DNA of 64,000 bases from contig NZ_HG917868.1 of the NCBI RefSeq assembly GCF_000577895.1, positions 2,604,001 through 2,668,000 on the forward strand, read 5' to 3'. Source of the DNA: Clostridium bornimense (GTDB taxonomy: Bacteria > Bacillota > Clostridia > Clostridiales > Clostridiaceae). Below the pieces are notes generated by a model, which worked only from the letters and a program-made list of their open reading frames with translations, searched no databases and was not told the DNA's origin. Both the position numbers and the translations under genes were made by a program. Position 1 is the first letter of the stretch; each line of letters starts with the position of its first letter. Of this stretch, positions 1-7,366 are shown piece by piece.

Positions 1-1019
1 TCACTGTTTCCAATAGAAATACCACTATTTCCATGATCAGTCGTAGATATTACTACTGTATTTTTATCTTTCTTAGCAAATTCAATAGCAGTTTTTACAG
101 CGTCATCATATGCTAAAATATCATTTACCATACCAGCTGTATCATTGGCATGTGCTGCCCAGTCAATTTTACTTCCTTCTACCATTAAGAAGAATCCATC
201 TTCATCCTTTGATAAGACTTCAATAGCTTTATTAGTCATTTCCGCTAATGTTGGCTGTTCTTTATTAAATTCTTGTCTATCTCCTTCATAAGCCATATCA
301 GTATCAGCAAACATTCCCCATATTTTATTGCTAGTAGTGCTATTCATCTCATCTTTAGTAGTTATATAATCATATCCCAATTCTTTAATTTCTTCTGTTA
401 AATCTTTATTGTCATCTTTTCTTTTTCCATTACCATCTTTATCATAAAGAAACTTATCTCCTCCACCTAATACAACATCTACATTATTATATATTTGTTG
501 TTTCATAAGAGAATTATAGTCACTTCTTGATGCATTATGTGCAGTAAAGTCTGATGGAGTAGCATGCATTATTTCACAAGTTGCTATTATTCCAGTTGCC
601 TTACCTTGATCTTGAGCAGCTTCTAATACTGAAGCGATAGGAATATCATCTGGTGTAACTCCTACATGACTATCATCACTTTTCACTCCACATGAAAGTG
701 CTGTTCCTCCCGGTGCAGAATCTGTTATTGGCCCTTTATTCCATTGTGTTTTTGAATATCCAGTTAAGTAATCATCTATGTACAATGAATCGTTTCCCCA
801 AATTCCATCTTGTGAATCTTTATAATATCTTGCTACATTCGTAGCACTATTACTCATCCCATCAGCTATTAGTAAAATTACATTTTTAGGCTTATTTGCT
901 GCCTTTGCATTTACATTTTCTTTAGATGTAAAATTAACTGGAAGTATAATACCTGTAATAATAGCTGTAGTCGCTGCAATAGTTACTATGAATTTTAACT
1001 TACTATTCTTTCTTAACAT
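1..1019 (-). CDS. Secreted alkaline phosphatase, C-terminus cut by window edge
   Basis: PhoA-superfamily phosphomonoesterase that would release phosphate from organic esters outside the cell. The ATG at 1019 is preceded by GGAGG, which lies inside the end of the upstream gene. Residues 1-40 form a signal peptide (basic start, then a hydrophobic stretch near residues 10-28). A metal-binding Asp is seen in ADGMS (about residue 53), and the nucleophile Ser about residue 101 in TDSAPGGTA. The WAAHAND and TTDHGNSG metal-site motifs follow close to position 1. The reading frame is open to the window edge, so the C-terminus is missing. Only 3 bases separate it from the neighbouring phosphatase, so the two are almost certainly co-transcribed and translationally linked. 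The substrate is not visible from sequence. Confidence 0.93.
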   Translation of the reverse strand, partial: MLRKNSKLKFIVTIAATTAIITGIILPVNFTSKENVNAKAANKPKNVILLIADGMSNSATNVARYYKDSQDGIWGNDSLYIDDYLTGYSKTQWNKGPITDSAPGGTALSCGVKSDDSHVGVTPDDIPIASVLEAAQDQGKATGIIATCEIMHATPSDFTAHNASRSDYNSLMKQQIYNNVDVVLGGGDKFLYDKDGNGKRKDDNKDLTEEIKELGYDYITTKDEMNSTTSNKIWGMFADTDMAYEGDRQEFNKEQPTLAEMTNKAIEVLSKDEDGFFLMVEGSKIDWAAHANDTAGMVNDILAYDDAVKTAIEFAKKDKNTVVISTTDHGNSGISIGNS

Positions 1020-1022
1020 GTT

Positions 1023-2918
1023 TTATTCCTCCATACCCTTTTCTTCATCTTTTTTCTTTCTTAGAAGTAATGCTCCTCCAACTGTAGCTAAACCAGCTCC
1101 ACCTACAGTCAATAATCCAGCTCCTAATGCTCCTGTTTTTGTAATAGTACTTGGTTTCTTATTCAAAGTTATTTCATTATTTGTTGATACGCTATTTATT
1201 GATTCTTCATTTGATGTTCCACTATTTATTGTTCCTCCGTTTGTTGATTCCTCGTTTGTCGCTCCACTATTATCAACTTTTTCTATAGTTGAAATTAATT
1301 GTGCCACTTCTTGTGATACATATAACTTTTCTTTAATTAATGGCATGACTGTAGTTAATTCAGAAACTTTTCCATCTAATTCATATTTATTAGTATTTGT
1401 ATATAGTTTAAGAGTTTTTCCTGTCTTCTCATTCACTAATACAACAGCACTATCATCTTCTGATTTCTCTAACTTTGTATCTGCACTCTTATCTAAATCC
1501 TCAATATTATTAAATAACTCTTTTGTTAATGATTCTAACTTTTCTTCATTAAATATCATATTTTGCATATATTTATTTACTTCTGTATTATCTACTACTC
1601 CTGTTAACTTCTTTGATGTTGTTGGTGCGTATACTCCTAAATAAACATCTTCCCCTGTATGTCCACCAGTAGTAAATCCAATTTTTCCTCTTAAAGATAA
1701 AACTTTATTTATATTATTATTATTTTCCTTAATGTTTTGTAATTCTTCACTAGTTAAGTCTATCCCATAATACTCCTTAGCAAGACTTACTATATCAGCA
1801 TCAGTTTTTCCACTTATTAATGATTTGAAAGTTTCTTCTGTAATTTTTGCTTTGCTGAATAATTCTACTGTATCTTCAAATAGAGCTTGACTATAACTAA
1901 ACCCTTCTGCATCTGTACCTATAGTTATACCACTATTTCCATGATCTGTAGTTACTACTACAACAGTATTTCCATCTTTCTTTGCAAACTCTACAGCTTC
2001 CTTTACCGCTTCATCAAAAGCTAATATATCAGAAATCATTCCTACTGGATTATTAGCATGTGCTGCCCAGTCAATTTTACTACCCTCTACCATTAAGAAG
2101 AATCCCTTTTCATTTTTATTTAATACATCAATAGCCTTACTTGTCATCTCACTTACTGAAGGTTGTGTTGAAGTCTTATCTGCTTGTCTATCAAAATCAT
2201 AATCTAAATCCGCATCGGAGAACATCCCCCATAACTTATTAGAATTACTTTTTTCCATATCCTTATTAGTTTCTACTAGATCATAACCTTCTTCTTTAAT
2301 TGTTCCTTTAACTTCATCAATAAGGTTACTAAACTCTTCATCATTCTCTATTCCATATTGATGTTTCCAGCCAATCCCTCCCCCTAATACTACATCTAAA
2401 TCGTTACTAATTTGTTGACTTAATATAGACTTATAATCAGATCTAGTATTTGTATGTGCTGTAAAATCTGCAGGAGTAGCATGAGGAACTTCACAAGTCA
2501 TTACTATACCTGTTCCTTTTCCTTCTAATTTTGCTCCTTCTAATATAGTAGCTAAAGGCTTATCTTCAGTAGATGTCGCTACATATTTATCATTCGTCTT
2601 ATTTCCTGTCGCATAAGCTGTTCCGCCAGGTGCTGAATCTGTAACTGGCCCATTAGCCCAAGCTGTATGTGTCGCTCCAGATGCTATTTCATCCATTGCT
2701 AATGTATCATTACCATATTTCCCATCTTGTGCATCTTTATAATATCTTGCTAATGTTATAGCTTCTTGACTCATACCATCTGCCATAAGCATAATGACAT
2801 TCTTATCCTCACCTTCAGCTGCATTTGCTGTATCCAATTTAACATTATTGCTTAATGACATTGTTAACATAGACCCTACAATAATGGTCGATAATAATAT
2901 AGTTAGTTTTTTACTCAT
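1023..2918 (-). CDS. Alkaline phosphatase with probable C-terminal cell-surface anchor
   Basis: A 631-residue paralogue of the following gene. A signal peptide covers residues 1 to about 34, ending near ANAA. The metal Asp is about residue 47 in MADGMS, and the Ser nucleophile about residue 95 in TDSAPGGTA. Further metal-site motifs are WAAHANNP, TTDHGNSG and GGHTGEDV. After the catalytic domain comes a Ser/Thr/Asn/Gly/Glu-rich linker with repeats of the NEES/NGGT type. It ends in ITKTG, a hydrophobic Gly/Ala/Leu segment and a RKKK tail, the layout of a sortase sorting signal with a degenerate motif. This suggests wall or membrane attachment, but that is inference. The start is ATG with GGAGGTG upstream. 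It is the first gene of a two-phosphatase operon. No Pho-box could be identified with confidence. Confidence 0.93.
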   Translation of the reverse strand: MSKKLTILLSTIIVGSMLTMSLSNNVKLDTANAAEGEDKNVIMLMADGMSQEAITLARYYKDAQDGKYGNDTLAMDEIASGATHTAWANGPVTDSAPGGTAYATGNKTNDKYVATSTEDKPLATILEGAKLEGKGTGIVMTCEVPHATPADFTAHTNTRSDYKSILSQQISNDLDVVLGGGIGWKHQYGIENDEEFSNLIDEVKGTIKEEGYDLVETNKDMEKSNSNKLWGMFSDADLDYDFDRQADKTSTQPSVSEMTSKAIDVLNKNEKGFFLMVEGSKIDWAAHANNPVGMISDILAFDEAVKEAVEFAKKDGNTVVVVTTDHGNSGITIGTDAEGFSYSQALFEDTVELFSKAKITEETFKSLISGKTDADIVSLAKEYYGIDLTSEELQNIKENNNNINKVLSLRGKIGFTTGGHTGEDVYLGVYAPTTSKKLTGVVDNTEVNKYMQNMIFNEEKLESLTKELFNNIEDLDKSADTKLEKSEDDSAVVLVNEKTGKTLKLYTNTNKYELDGKVSELTTVMPLIKEKLYVSQEVAQLISTIEKVDNSGATNEESTNGGTINSGTSNEESINSVSTNNEITLNKKPSTITKTGALGAGLLTVGGAGLATVGGALLLRKKKDEEKGMEE

Positions 2919-3048
2919 TACTACACCTCCAATTATTTCATTTTTATGATAATTCTTTAAATTTAAGAAAATATTAAATCAACGTAAAGTTTTGATTATA
3001 AAAAAACTACAAATATGAAGGTATATGTATAAAGATCAATTAATTTCA

Positions 3049-3077
3049 GTACACAGTTAAAGTGGTTTACTGTGTAC
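3049..3077 (-). terminator. Inverted repeat after the small membrane protein gene
   Basis: GTACACAGT at 3049-3057 pairs with ACTGTGTAC at 3069-3077, with further A/T pairing inside. It lies just past the stop of the gene ending at 3090. There is no T-tract on the minus strand, so it may be a weak terminator or an operator upstream of the phosphatases. Confidence 0.4.
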
Positions 3078-3089
3078 CAATCATGTTTC

Positions 3090-3761
3090 TTATCTTACAT
3101 AACTTCGTATAATATCTATATTCTTCTGATGTTCCATATCCACAGTATCACTTATTCCTCCTTCCATATGTCTTCTACTATTTATAAAATGTACATCAAA
3201 AACTCCATCCATATTATTATTCTTTATTGTATCTAAATTTTGTCCATATCCATATCCTCCTGATAACCCTCCAACTACAGCAAACGCTGGAGCTGAATCC
3301 ACTCCAGCATGAGGCATTCCAGACATAGATGCTGCATAATTTTTACCACCTATATGTAAAACGATGGGTCTTTTACTCCAATTAAATCCTCCAAATATTT
3401 CTTTCATTACTTTTGTATCATCTTCTGTAATAGTTTCACAATCAGCATGATTATCTCCCATAGTTCTTATTATCTTAAACTTTTTCCCTGTATATATATC
3501 TTCTACTTCAGCTTCAGTTTCTCTAGGAAATACATCATTATTAATTTCATCCCAACATAAAAACTCTATACTATCAGTACTATCCCCTTGACTTTCATAA
3601 TTAATTTTCTTCTCCTCTTCAGCTAAAGTTACATTTGTATTAACTATTGAATTACTTATTACTGATATATCTTCATCTTTATATCCATGTATAAAAGTTA
3701 CTCCTAATAATAATAATATACATATGATAACTATTATTGAAACCATTTTACTTCTTTCCAT
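3090..3761 (-). CDS. Membrane-anchored or secreted protein of unknown function
   Basis: A 223-residue protein with an N-terminal hydrophobic segment (about residues 6-26) that could be a signal anchor. A polar spacer follows, then a C-terminal domain of about 130 residues. That domain carries the motifs NHADCE, GMPHAGVDSAP and DVHFINSRRH, with several His/Asp/Glu positions that could bind metal or be catalytic. From memory, similar motifs occur in uncharacterised Firmicute extracellular domains that are sometimes joined to peptidoglycan-binding modules; I cannot name a function. The first ATG (3761) has its GAGGTGA far upstream. A second ATG at 3746 is possible. It is transcribed toward the phosphatase pair and divergently from the FNT channel. 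Confidence 0.75.
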   Translation of the reverse strand: MERSKMVSIIVIICILLLLGVTFIHGYKDEDISVISNSIVNTNVTLAEEEKKINYESQGDSTDSIEFLCWDEINNDVFPRETEAEVEDIYTGKKFKIIRTMGDNHADCETITEDDTKVMKEIFGGFNWSKRPIVLHIGGKNYAASMSGMPHAGVDSAPAFAVVGGLSGGYGYGQNLDTIKNNNMDGVFDVHFINSRRHMEGGISDTVDMEHQKNIDIIRSYVR

Positions 3762-3878
3762 ATTTGTTACTGATTCACCTCACTTTTTTACTAAATCATT
3801 TTTACCCAAATCTATAGCTTTTATACTTAATACGTACATATATTGTATATATTTTATTATATTTAGGTATAATTCGAC

Positions 3879-3907
3879 TTGATTTAATTAAAAAATTAGA
3901 GTATAGT
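3879..3907 (+). promoter_or_regulatory. SigmaA-type promoter for the FNT channel gene
   Basis: TTGATT (3879-3884) is followed by a 17-base spacer and TATAGT (3902-3907), about 50 bases before the GTG start. Confidence 0.55.
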
Positions 3908-3957
3908 AAATTTTTGACGTTATATTTTACAAACAAATAAGAGGAGATGACTGAAAA

Positions 3958-4719
3958 GTGAGAGATTCTGTTTTAGCTGCCATGCAGTATGGTCTTAAAA
4001 AACAAAAGATGTTAGAAAAAAGTAAAGGACAATTTTTCTTATATGCATTCCTTGGTGGAATGTTTGTAGCTTTTGGTGTTCTATTATATCTTTCTATCGG
4101 TGCACCATTTGTCGCTGCTGGAAGTCCTGGAGCAAAACTTGCTATGGGAGCTGCATTCCCCTTAGCTATTTGTCTTATAATTTTTGCTGGTGGAGATTTA
4201 TTTACTGGTAACACTATGGCATTTACTATAGCTTTACTTGAAAAAGAAACTACTTTTAAAGATACTTTAAAAGTATGGTTATTTAGTTATTTTGGTAATG
4301 TAACTGGTTGTATAGTAACAGTATTTATATATGTTAAATCTAAAATTCCTAGTGATCAATTAATCCAATATATAAATGATACAGCTGCTCATAAAATTCA
4401 TGTGGATTTTTTCCCTTTATTCTTAAGAGCGTTATTATGTAATACATTAATTTGTCTATTAATTTGGGCTGCTGTAAGAATGCAAACAGAAATAGGTAAG
4501 ATTGCTGTATTCTTCTTCTGCATTCTTGGAATGATTGGTATCGGACTTGAACACTCTATTGCTAATAGTGCCACTCTTTCTCTTTCATATTTCTTAAATG
4601 GTGGAAATTCTTTAGGTAGTATTCTGTATAGTATGGCTACAGTAACCCTAGGGAATATAGTTGGTGGATGTTTCTGTGTCGGACTTCCTTATTGGTATTT
4701 AGGTAAAAAAGATAAATAA
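3958..4719 (+). CDS. Formate/nitrite transporter family channel
   Basis: FNT-family membrane channel of 253 residues with about six membrane segments. It would pass small monovalent anions such as formate, nitrite or hydrosulfide; which one cannot be told from sequence. The family signature appears as FAGGDLFTGN after the first third, and the second half repeats the fold with GIGLEHSIANSATL. The start is GTG at 3958, with AGGAG 11 bases upstream. An ATG at 3947 opens only a four-codon frame, whose TGA overlaps the GTG. It stands alone with its own promoter and terminator, so it is a monocistronic unit. Strong membrane topology and family motif make the class assignment firm. Confidence 0.9.
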   Translation: MRDSVLAAMQYGLKKQKMLEKSKGQFFLYAFLGGMFVAFGVLLYLSIGAPFVAAGSPGAKLAMGAAFPLAICLIIFAGGDLFTGNTMAFTIALLEKETTFKDTLKVWLFSYFGNVTGCIVTVFIYVKSKIPSDQLIQYINDTAAHKIHVDFFPLFLRALLCNTLICLLIWAAVRMQTEIGKIAVFFFCILGMIGIGLEHSIANSATLSLSYFLNGGNSLGSILYSMATVTLGNIVGGCFCVGLPYWYLGKKDK

Positions 4720-4735
4720 ATGAATCTATAAAAAA

Positions 4736-4779
4736 AGCTACAACACAATAAATCAACATTGTGTTGTAGCTCTTTTTTA
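4736..4779 (+). terminator. Strong rho-independent terminator
   Basis: A 13-bp stem, AGCTACAACACAA (4736-4748) with TTGTGTTGTAGCT (4759-4771), is followed by a run of T. The complementary strand also has a T-run, so it can serve both directions. Confidence 0.9.
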
Positions 4780-4780
4780 T

Positions 4781-4898
4781 AATTCACAATTTTCAATTCA
4801 TAATTAAGGTAGTTTTTCCTACGGAAAAACATTATAGTCATGAGTACAGAAAGTTCAGTTGGGAGAATGCACTGAATTTTATCATTTTATCGTGAATT
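4781..4898. repeat. Small structured intergenic element with terminal inverted repeats
   Basis: About 118 bp framed by AATTCACAAT (left) and ATCGTGAATT (right), which are 9/10 complementary. It contains two nested hairpins: GTTTTTCC/GGAAAAAC (4812-4830) and TTCAGT/ACTGAA around 4853-4876. No reading frame is seen. The layout suggests a miniature non-coding repeat of the kind scattered between clostridial genes. A possibly related fragment lies near 25740-25800. Confidence 0.45.
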
Positions 4899-4900
4899 GC

Positions 4901-5974
4901 TCATTTATTTATTTTATCTTTAAGATACTCTCTATTTTGAAGAACACTGGGATGATCAGGAATATACTCCGCCGCTTTCTCATTATAATAATTTGATGTA
5001 TTAAAATCTCCTAGGTTAGCGTAGCATACACAAAGTTGAATATATGGTATCCATGTATAATATGCATGATTGATTAATGCCATATTATCTTCATCAGGTT
5101 TTGTATCTATTGCAGCTTTATACCAAAATATAGCTTCTCTATATTTATTTTGCTCTATAAATCTATATGCTATTCTACAACAAAAATCAGGTCTTGGCAT
5201 ATCATATTCAAAAGCTTCTAAAAGAGCTTTCATTTCCATATCTTTATCTTCCTTATAATTATAACAATCCGCTATTTTACTTAATGCACTTTTTACGTCC
5301 TCTACCCATCCTTTTTTTCCATCTACAAATTTTCTATACATATCTAAAGCTTCATCATATCTACCATGATCAAATAATTCATTAGCATAATAAAATTGCT
5401 CTCTTGGAGAAAATTCATCGTTATTTTTAAGCATTCCCTCATATATCCTTAAATTCCTATCTGTATATGGTTTATTCTTTTGATGTAATATTGATATATC
5501 AGATGAAATTACATTTCCATATACCTCCAGATACTCATGTACTTTACCTATCCATGAAAAATTGTTTTTTCTTTTTACCACTCTATTTCTTCTTAAAGAA
5601 CTTACAGGATTATTGTTTTCATCTACAGCCAATACATAATTCATAGATACAGCATCTACAGTACTATCTAAACTGTCTTTTAATTCTTTTAACTTTTCTT
5701 TATCTTCTGGAATCAATATATCATCTGCATCTAACCAAAATATATATTCCTTACTAGCTTTGCTAAATGAATAATTTCTAGCAGCTGCAAAATCATCTAT
5801 CCATGTAAAGTTGTATACTTTTGCTCCATACTTCTCTGCTATCTCAATAGTATTATCAGTAGAACCAGTATCTACTACAATAATTTCATCAATAATATCA
5901 ATTACTGATTCTATGCATCTTCCTATTACCTCTTCTTCATTTTTAGCTATCAAACATAAACTTATTGTATTCAT
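4901..5974 (-). CDS. Family 2 glycosyltransferase with C-terminal TPR-like repeats
   Basis: The N-terminal GT-A domain (about residues 1-200) opens with ISLCLIAKNEE and IIVVDTGSTDNT. It has a clear metal/nucleotide-sugar motif DADD in FWLDADDILIP. The remaining 150 residues are helical and TPR-like (YYANELFDHGRYDEALDMY and similar repeats). Two adjacent ATGs occur at 5977 and 5974. The GAGGTG directly upstream favours 5974; an upstream TTG has no ribosome binding site. Enzymes of this layout modify proteins, peptides or surface glycans; the acceptor is unknown. It lies downstream of pnuC but is probably an independent gene. Confidence 0.85.
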   Translation of the reverse strand: MNTISLCLIAKNEEEVIGRCIESVIDIIDEIIVVDTGSTDNTIEIAEKYGAKVYNFTWIDDFAAARNYSFSKASKEYIFWLDADDILIPEDKEKLKELKDSLDSTVDAVSMNYVLAVDENNNPVSSLRRNRVVKRKNNFSWIGKVHEYLEVYGNVISSDISILHQKNKPYTDRNLRIYEGMLKNNDEFSPREQFYYANELFDHGRYDEALDMYRKFVDGKKGWVEDVKSALSKIADCYNYKEDKDMEMKALLEAFEYDMPRPDFCCRIAYRFIEQNKYREAIFWYKAAIDTKPDEDNMALINHAYYTWIPYIQLCVCYANLGDFNTSNYYNEKAAEYIPDHPSVLQNREYLKDKINK

Positions 5975-6044
5975 CATACACCTCAAATAATAATCACTAA
6001 TATTATCCTATTATTTAAAGCGTAATATTGTTCCAAGTATAAAA

Positions 6045-6743
6045 CTAAGAAACTCCTTTCTCTTGTCTTTTCTCCATTGTACGCCAGCTAATATAACCAT
6101 AAAAATCATTTATTAAAAAAATAATAAAGCAAATAATCATAGGCAAATAATCTTTATTTTCAATTGTCGCAAGAACCCACAGAACAATTAAAATAATATC
6201 ATTAGCTGCATAACCTAATGCATATAACGGACTTCTTAAAAAGGTAAGAGCGGCTGATAAAAAGCTAGTGGCAATAGATATAGTACTGAATATCATATTA
6301 GCAGTGTTGAAATATAATAGAATATAATAAAATATCCATGTTACTATCACTGTCATAATAATCAGGCAGAGTACTTTTTTTTTAGAAAGTTTTGCTGTCT
6401 TTACAACTCCTTTTTCCCCTTCATAAGGATTTTTTATCCATTGTATTGCTGATAATACTGCCATTGGCGCTGTCATTCCTAAATAAGTAATCATCTCACC
6501 ATAATAACAAAAGTCCCATGAAATCAAAGCATATAAAACACTAAATAATAGCATAAGTAGCTGCCCAATTACCATTCCCTTTGCAATAAAAATAAGGGAC
6601 GTTGCGCCTACTAGAGATGCAACCAATGTTAGATAATTTCCTGACGACTTAATGAAAAAAGCAATAGTAATAATGATTATAGAACTTATCCACAATATCC
6701 ACTCCTGTTTTGTTAACGTAGCAAAGAGATTAAATTTTTTCAT
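6045..6743 (-). CDS. pnuC: PnuC-family vitamin/nucleoside transporter
   Basis: A 232-residue membrane protein with seven or eight hydrophobic segments. It ends in INDFYGYISWRTMEKRQ, the C-terminal pattern of PnuC proteins. PnuC members move nicotinamide riboside by facilitated diffusion; relatives move thiamine or riboflavin, so the substrate is uncertain. GGAGG lies 6 bases before ATG 6743. The gene has a near-consensus promoter and a folded leader RNA just upstream, which suggests regulation by attenuation or a ligand. No nadR-like or thiamine gene is adjacent. Confidence 0.85.
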   Translation of the reverse strand: MKKFNLFATLTKQEWILWISSIIIITIAFFIKSSGNYLTLVASLVGATSLIFIAKGMVIGQLLMLLFSVLYALISWDFCYYGEMITYLGMTAPMAVLSAIQWIKNPYEGEKGVVKTAKLSKKKVLCLIIMTVIVTWIFYYILLYFNTANMIFSTISIATSFLSAALTFLRSPLYALGYAANDIILIVLWVLATIENKDYLPMIICFIIFLINDFYGYISWRTMEKRQEKGVS

Positions 6744-6785
6744 ATGTTACCTCCAACTATATAATATAGCAGATACTTTTTTACA

Positions 6786-6878
6786 TAAAAAAAGCACCCA
6801 CTATACACATCTTCTATGACCTAACGATGTGTATGTGAATGCACATATGCATTCCTACCCGGTGGCAGATTTAATTTA
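6786..6878 (-). promoter_or_regulatory. Structured leader RNA of pnuC with embedded terminator
   Basis: Read on the minus strand, the transcript has hairpin GAATGCA/TGCATTC (6837-6854) and a 9-bp stem, ATACACATC (6803-6811) with GATGTGTAT (6826-6834), around a 14-base loop. An outer pairing is possible between GCCACC (6861-6866) and GGGTGC (6794-6799), directly followed by seven U. That makes a compact three-way junction ending as a terminator. It matches no riboswitch consensus I can recall (TPP, FMN, NAD, preQ1, ZTP, THF). It could alternatively be a free small RNA of about 95 nt. Confidence 0.6.
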
Positions 6879-6883
6879 AACTG

Positions 6884-6912
6884 ATTATAGCAAATACAAA
6901 TTTCTTTGTAAA
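6884..6912 (-). promoter_or_regulatory. Near-consensus sigmaA promoter for pnuC leader
   Basis: On the minus strand TTTACA (6907-6912), a 17-base spacer and TATAAT (6884-6889), with an extended TGC before the -10. It lies after the stop of the 118-residue gene, so pnuC is its own transcription unit. Confidence 0.8.
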
Positions 6913-6948
6913 TAAATAAAACATATCGTTATTGCTACAGTCTTATTT

Positions 6949-7305
6949 TTAACTTTTACAAAATGCTATAGCATCTTTAAAATCAGTAAATACTTTTATT
7001 TCTTTTTCTTTTATTTTTCTTAAATAAACTTGAGCTTTCATTTTTGATATTAATCCATCTACAACTAAAGCTCCTTTATTCACTTTACTACTAATAAATA
7101 ACTCTTTTAACCTTTCAATCTCATCATCATCTACTTTACCATCTACTCCTTCTAACTTTGTAGCATCTACTAAACAGTTAGTAAGTTTTGTTAGTGAGTT
7201 AATCTTACTAATTCCCTCTTGCTTCATAGCTTCTATCTCATTAGTAGTAATCTCTCCTTCTATTTTAACTTCTATATACCCTTCATTATCTCTAATATGA
7301 TACAT
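6949..7305 (-). CDS. Small STAS/SpoIIAA-like protein, function unknown
   Basis: A 118-residue soluble protein with alternating beta and alpha segments: YIEVKIEGEITTNEIEAM, then NCLVDATKL, then ALVVDGLISKMKAQVYLRKI, then KVFTDFKDAIAFC. The pattern resembles STAS or SpoIIAA-like domains used in regulatory protein interactions. There is no signal peptide and no obvious phospho-serine motif, so the role is unknown. The ribosome binding site GGAGGA is part of a long hairpin (7311-7354), which points to translational control. It sits between a polysaccharide glycosyltransferase and pnuC. Confidence 0.6.
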   Translation of the reverse strand: MYHIRDNEGYIEVKIEGEITTNEIEAMKQEGISKINSLTKLTNCLVDATKLEGVDGKVDDDEIERLKELFISSKVNKGALVVDGLISKMKAQVYLRKIKEKEIKVFTDFKDAIAFCKS

Positions 7306-7310
7306 TACTC

Positions 7311-7354
7311 TCCTCCTAAATATAATAGCTTCTATATATTACTATTTAGGAGGA
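7311..7354 (-). promoter_or_regulatory. Hairpin sequestering the ribosome binding site of the 118-residue gene
   Basis: A perfect 12-bp inverted repeat: TCCTCCTAAATA (7311-7322, plus strand) and TATTTAGGAGGA (7343-7354). TAATA/TATTA extends it inside. On the minus-strand mRNA the second arm contains the Shine-Dalgarno AGGAGGA of the gene starting at 7305, and the first arm carries the anti-SD CCTCC. There is no T-tract on that strand, so it is not a plain terminator of the upstream gene. Confidence 0.7.
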
Positions 7355-7366
7355 ATCTTTTTTATA

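Noticed and set aside
988-1644. Plus-strand 218-codon frame opposite the phosphatase C-terminus
   Set aside because: It is the antisense of the repetitive linker and anchor; Ser/Phe-rich shadow without initiation signals.
3941-3961. Four-codon leader peptide gene before the FNT channel
   Set aside because: The site GAGGAG touches its ATG, too close for efficient initiation; kept as an observation but not called a gene.
6786-6912. TPP, FMN or NAD riboswitch before pnuC
   Set aside because: None of the conserved segments of these classes could be found; kept only as an unclassified structured leader.
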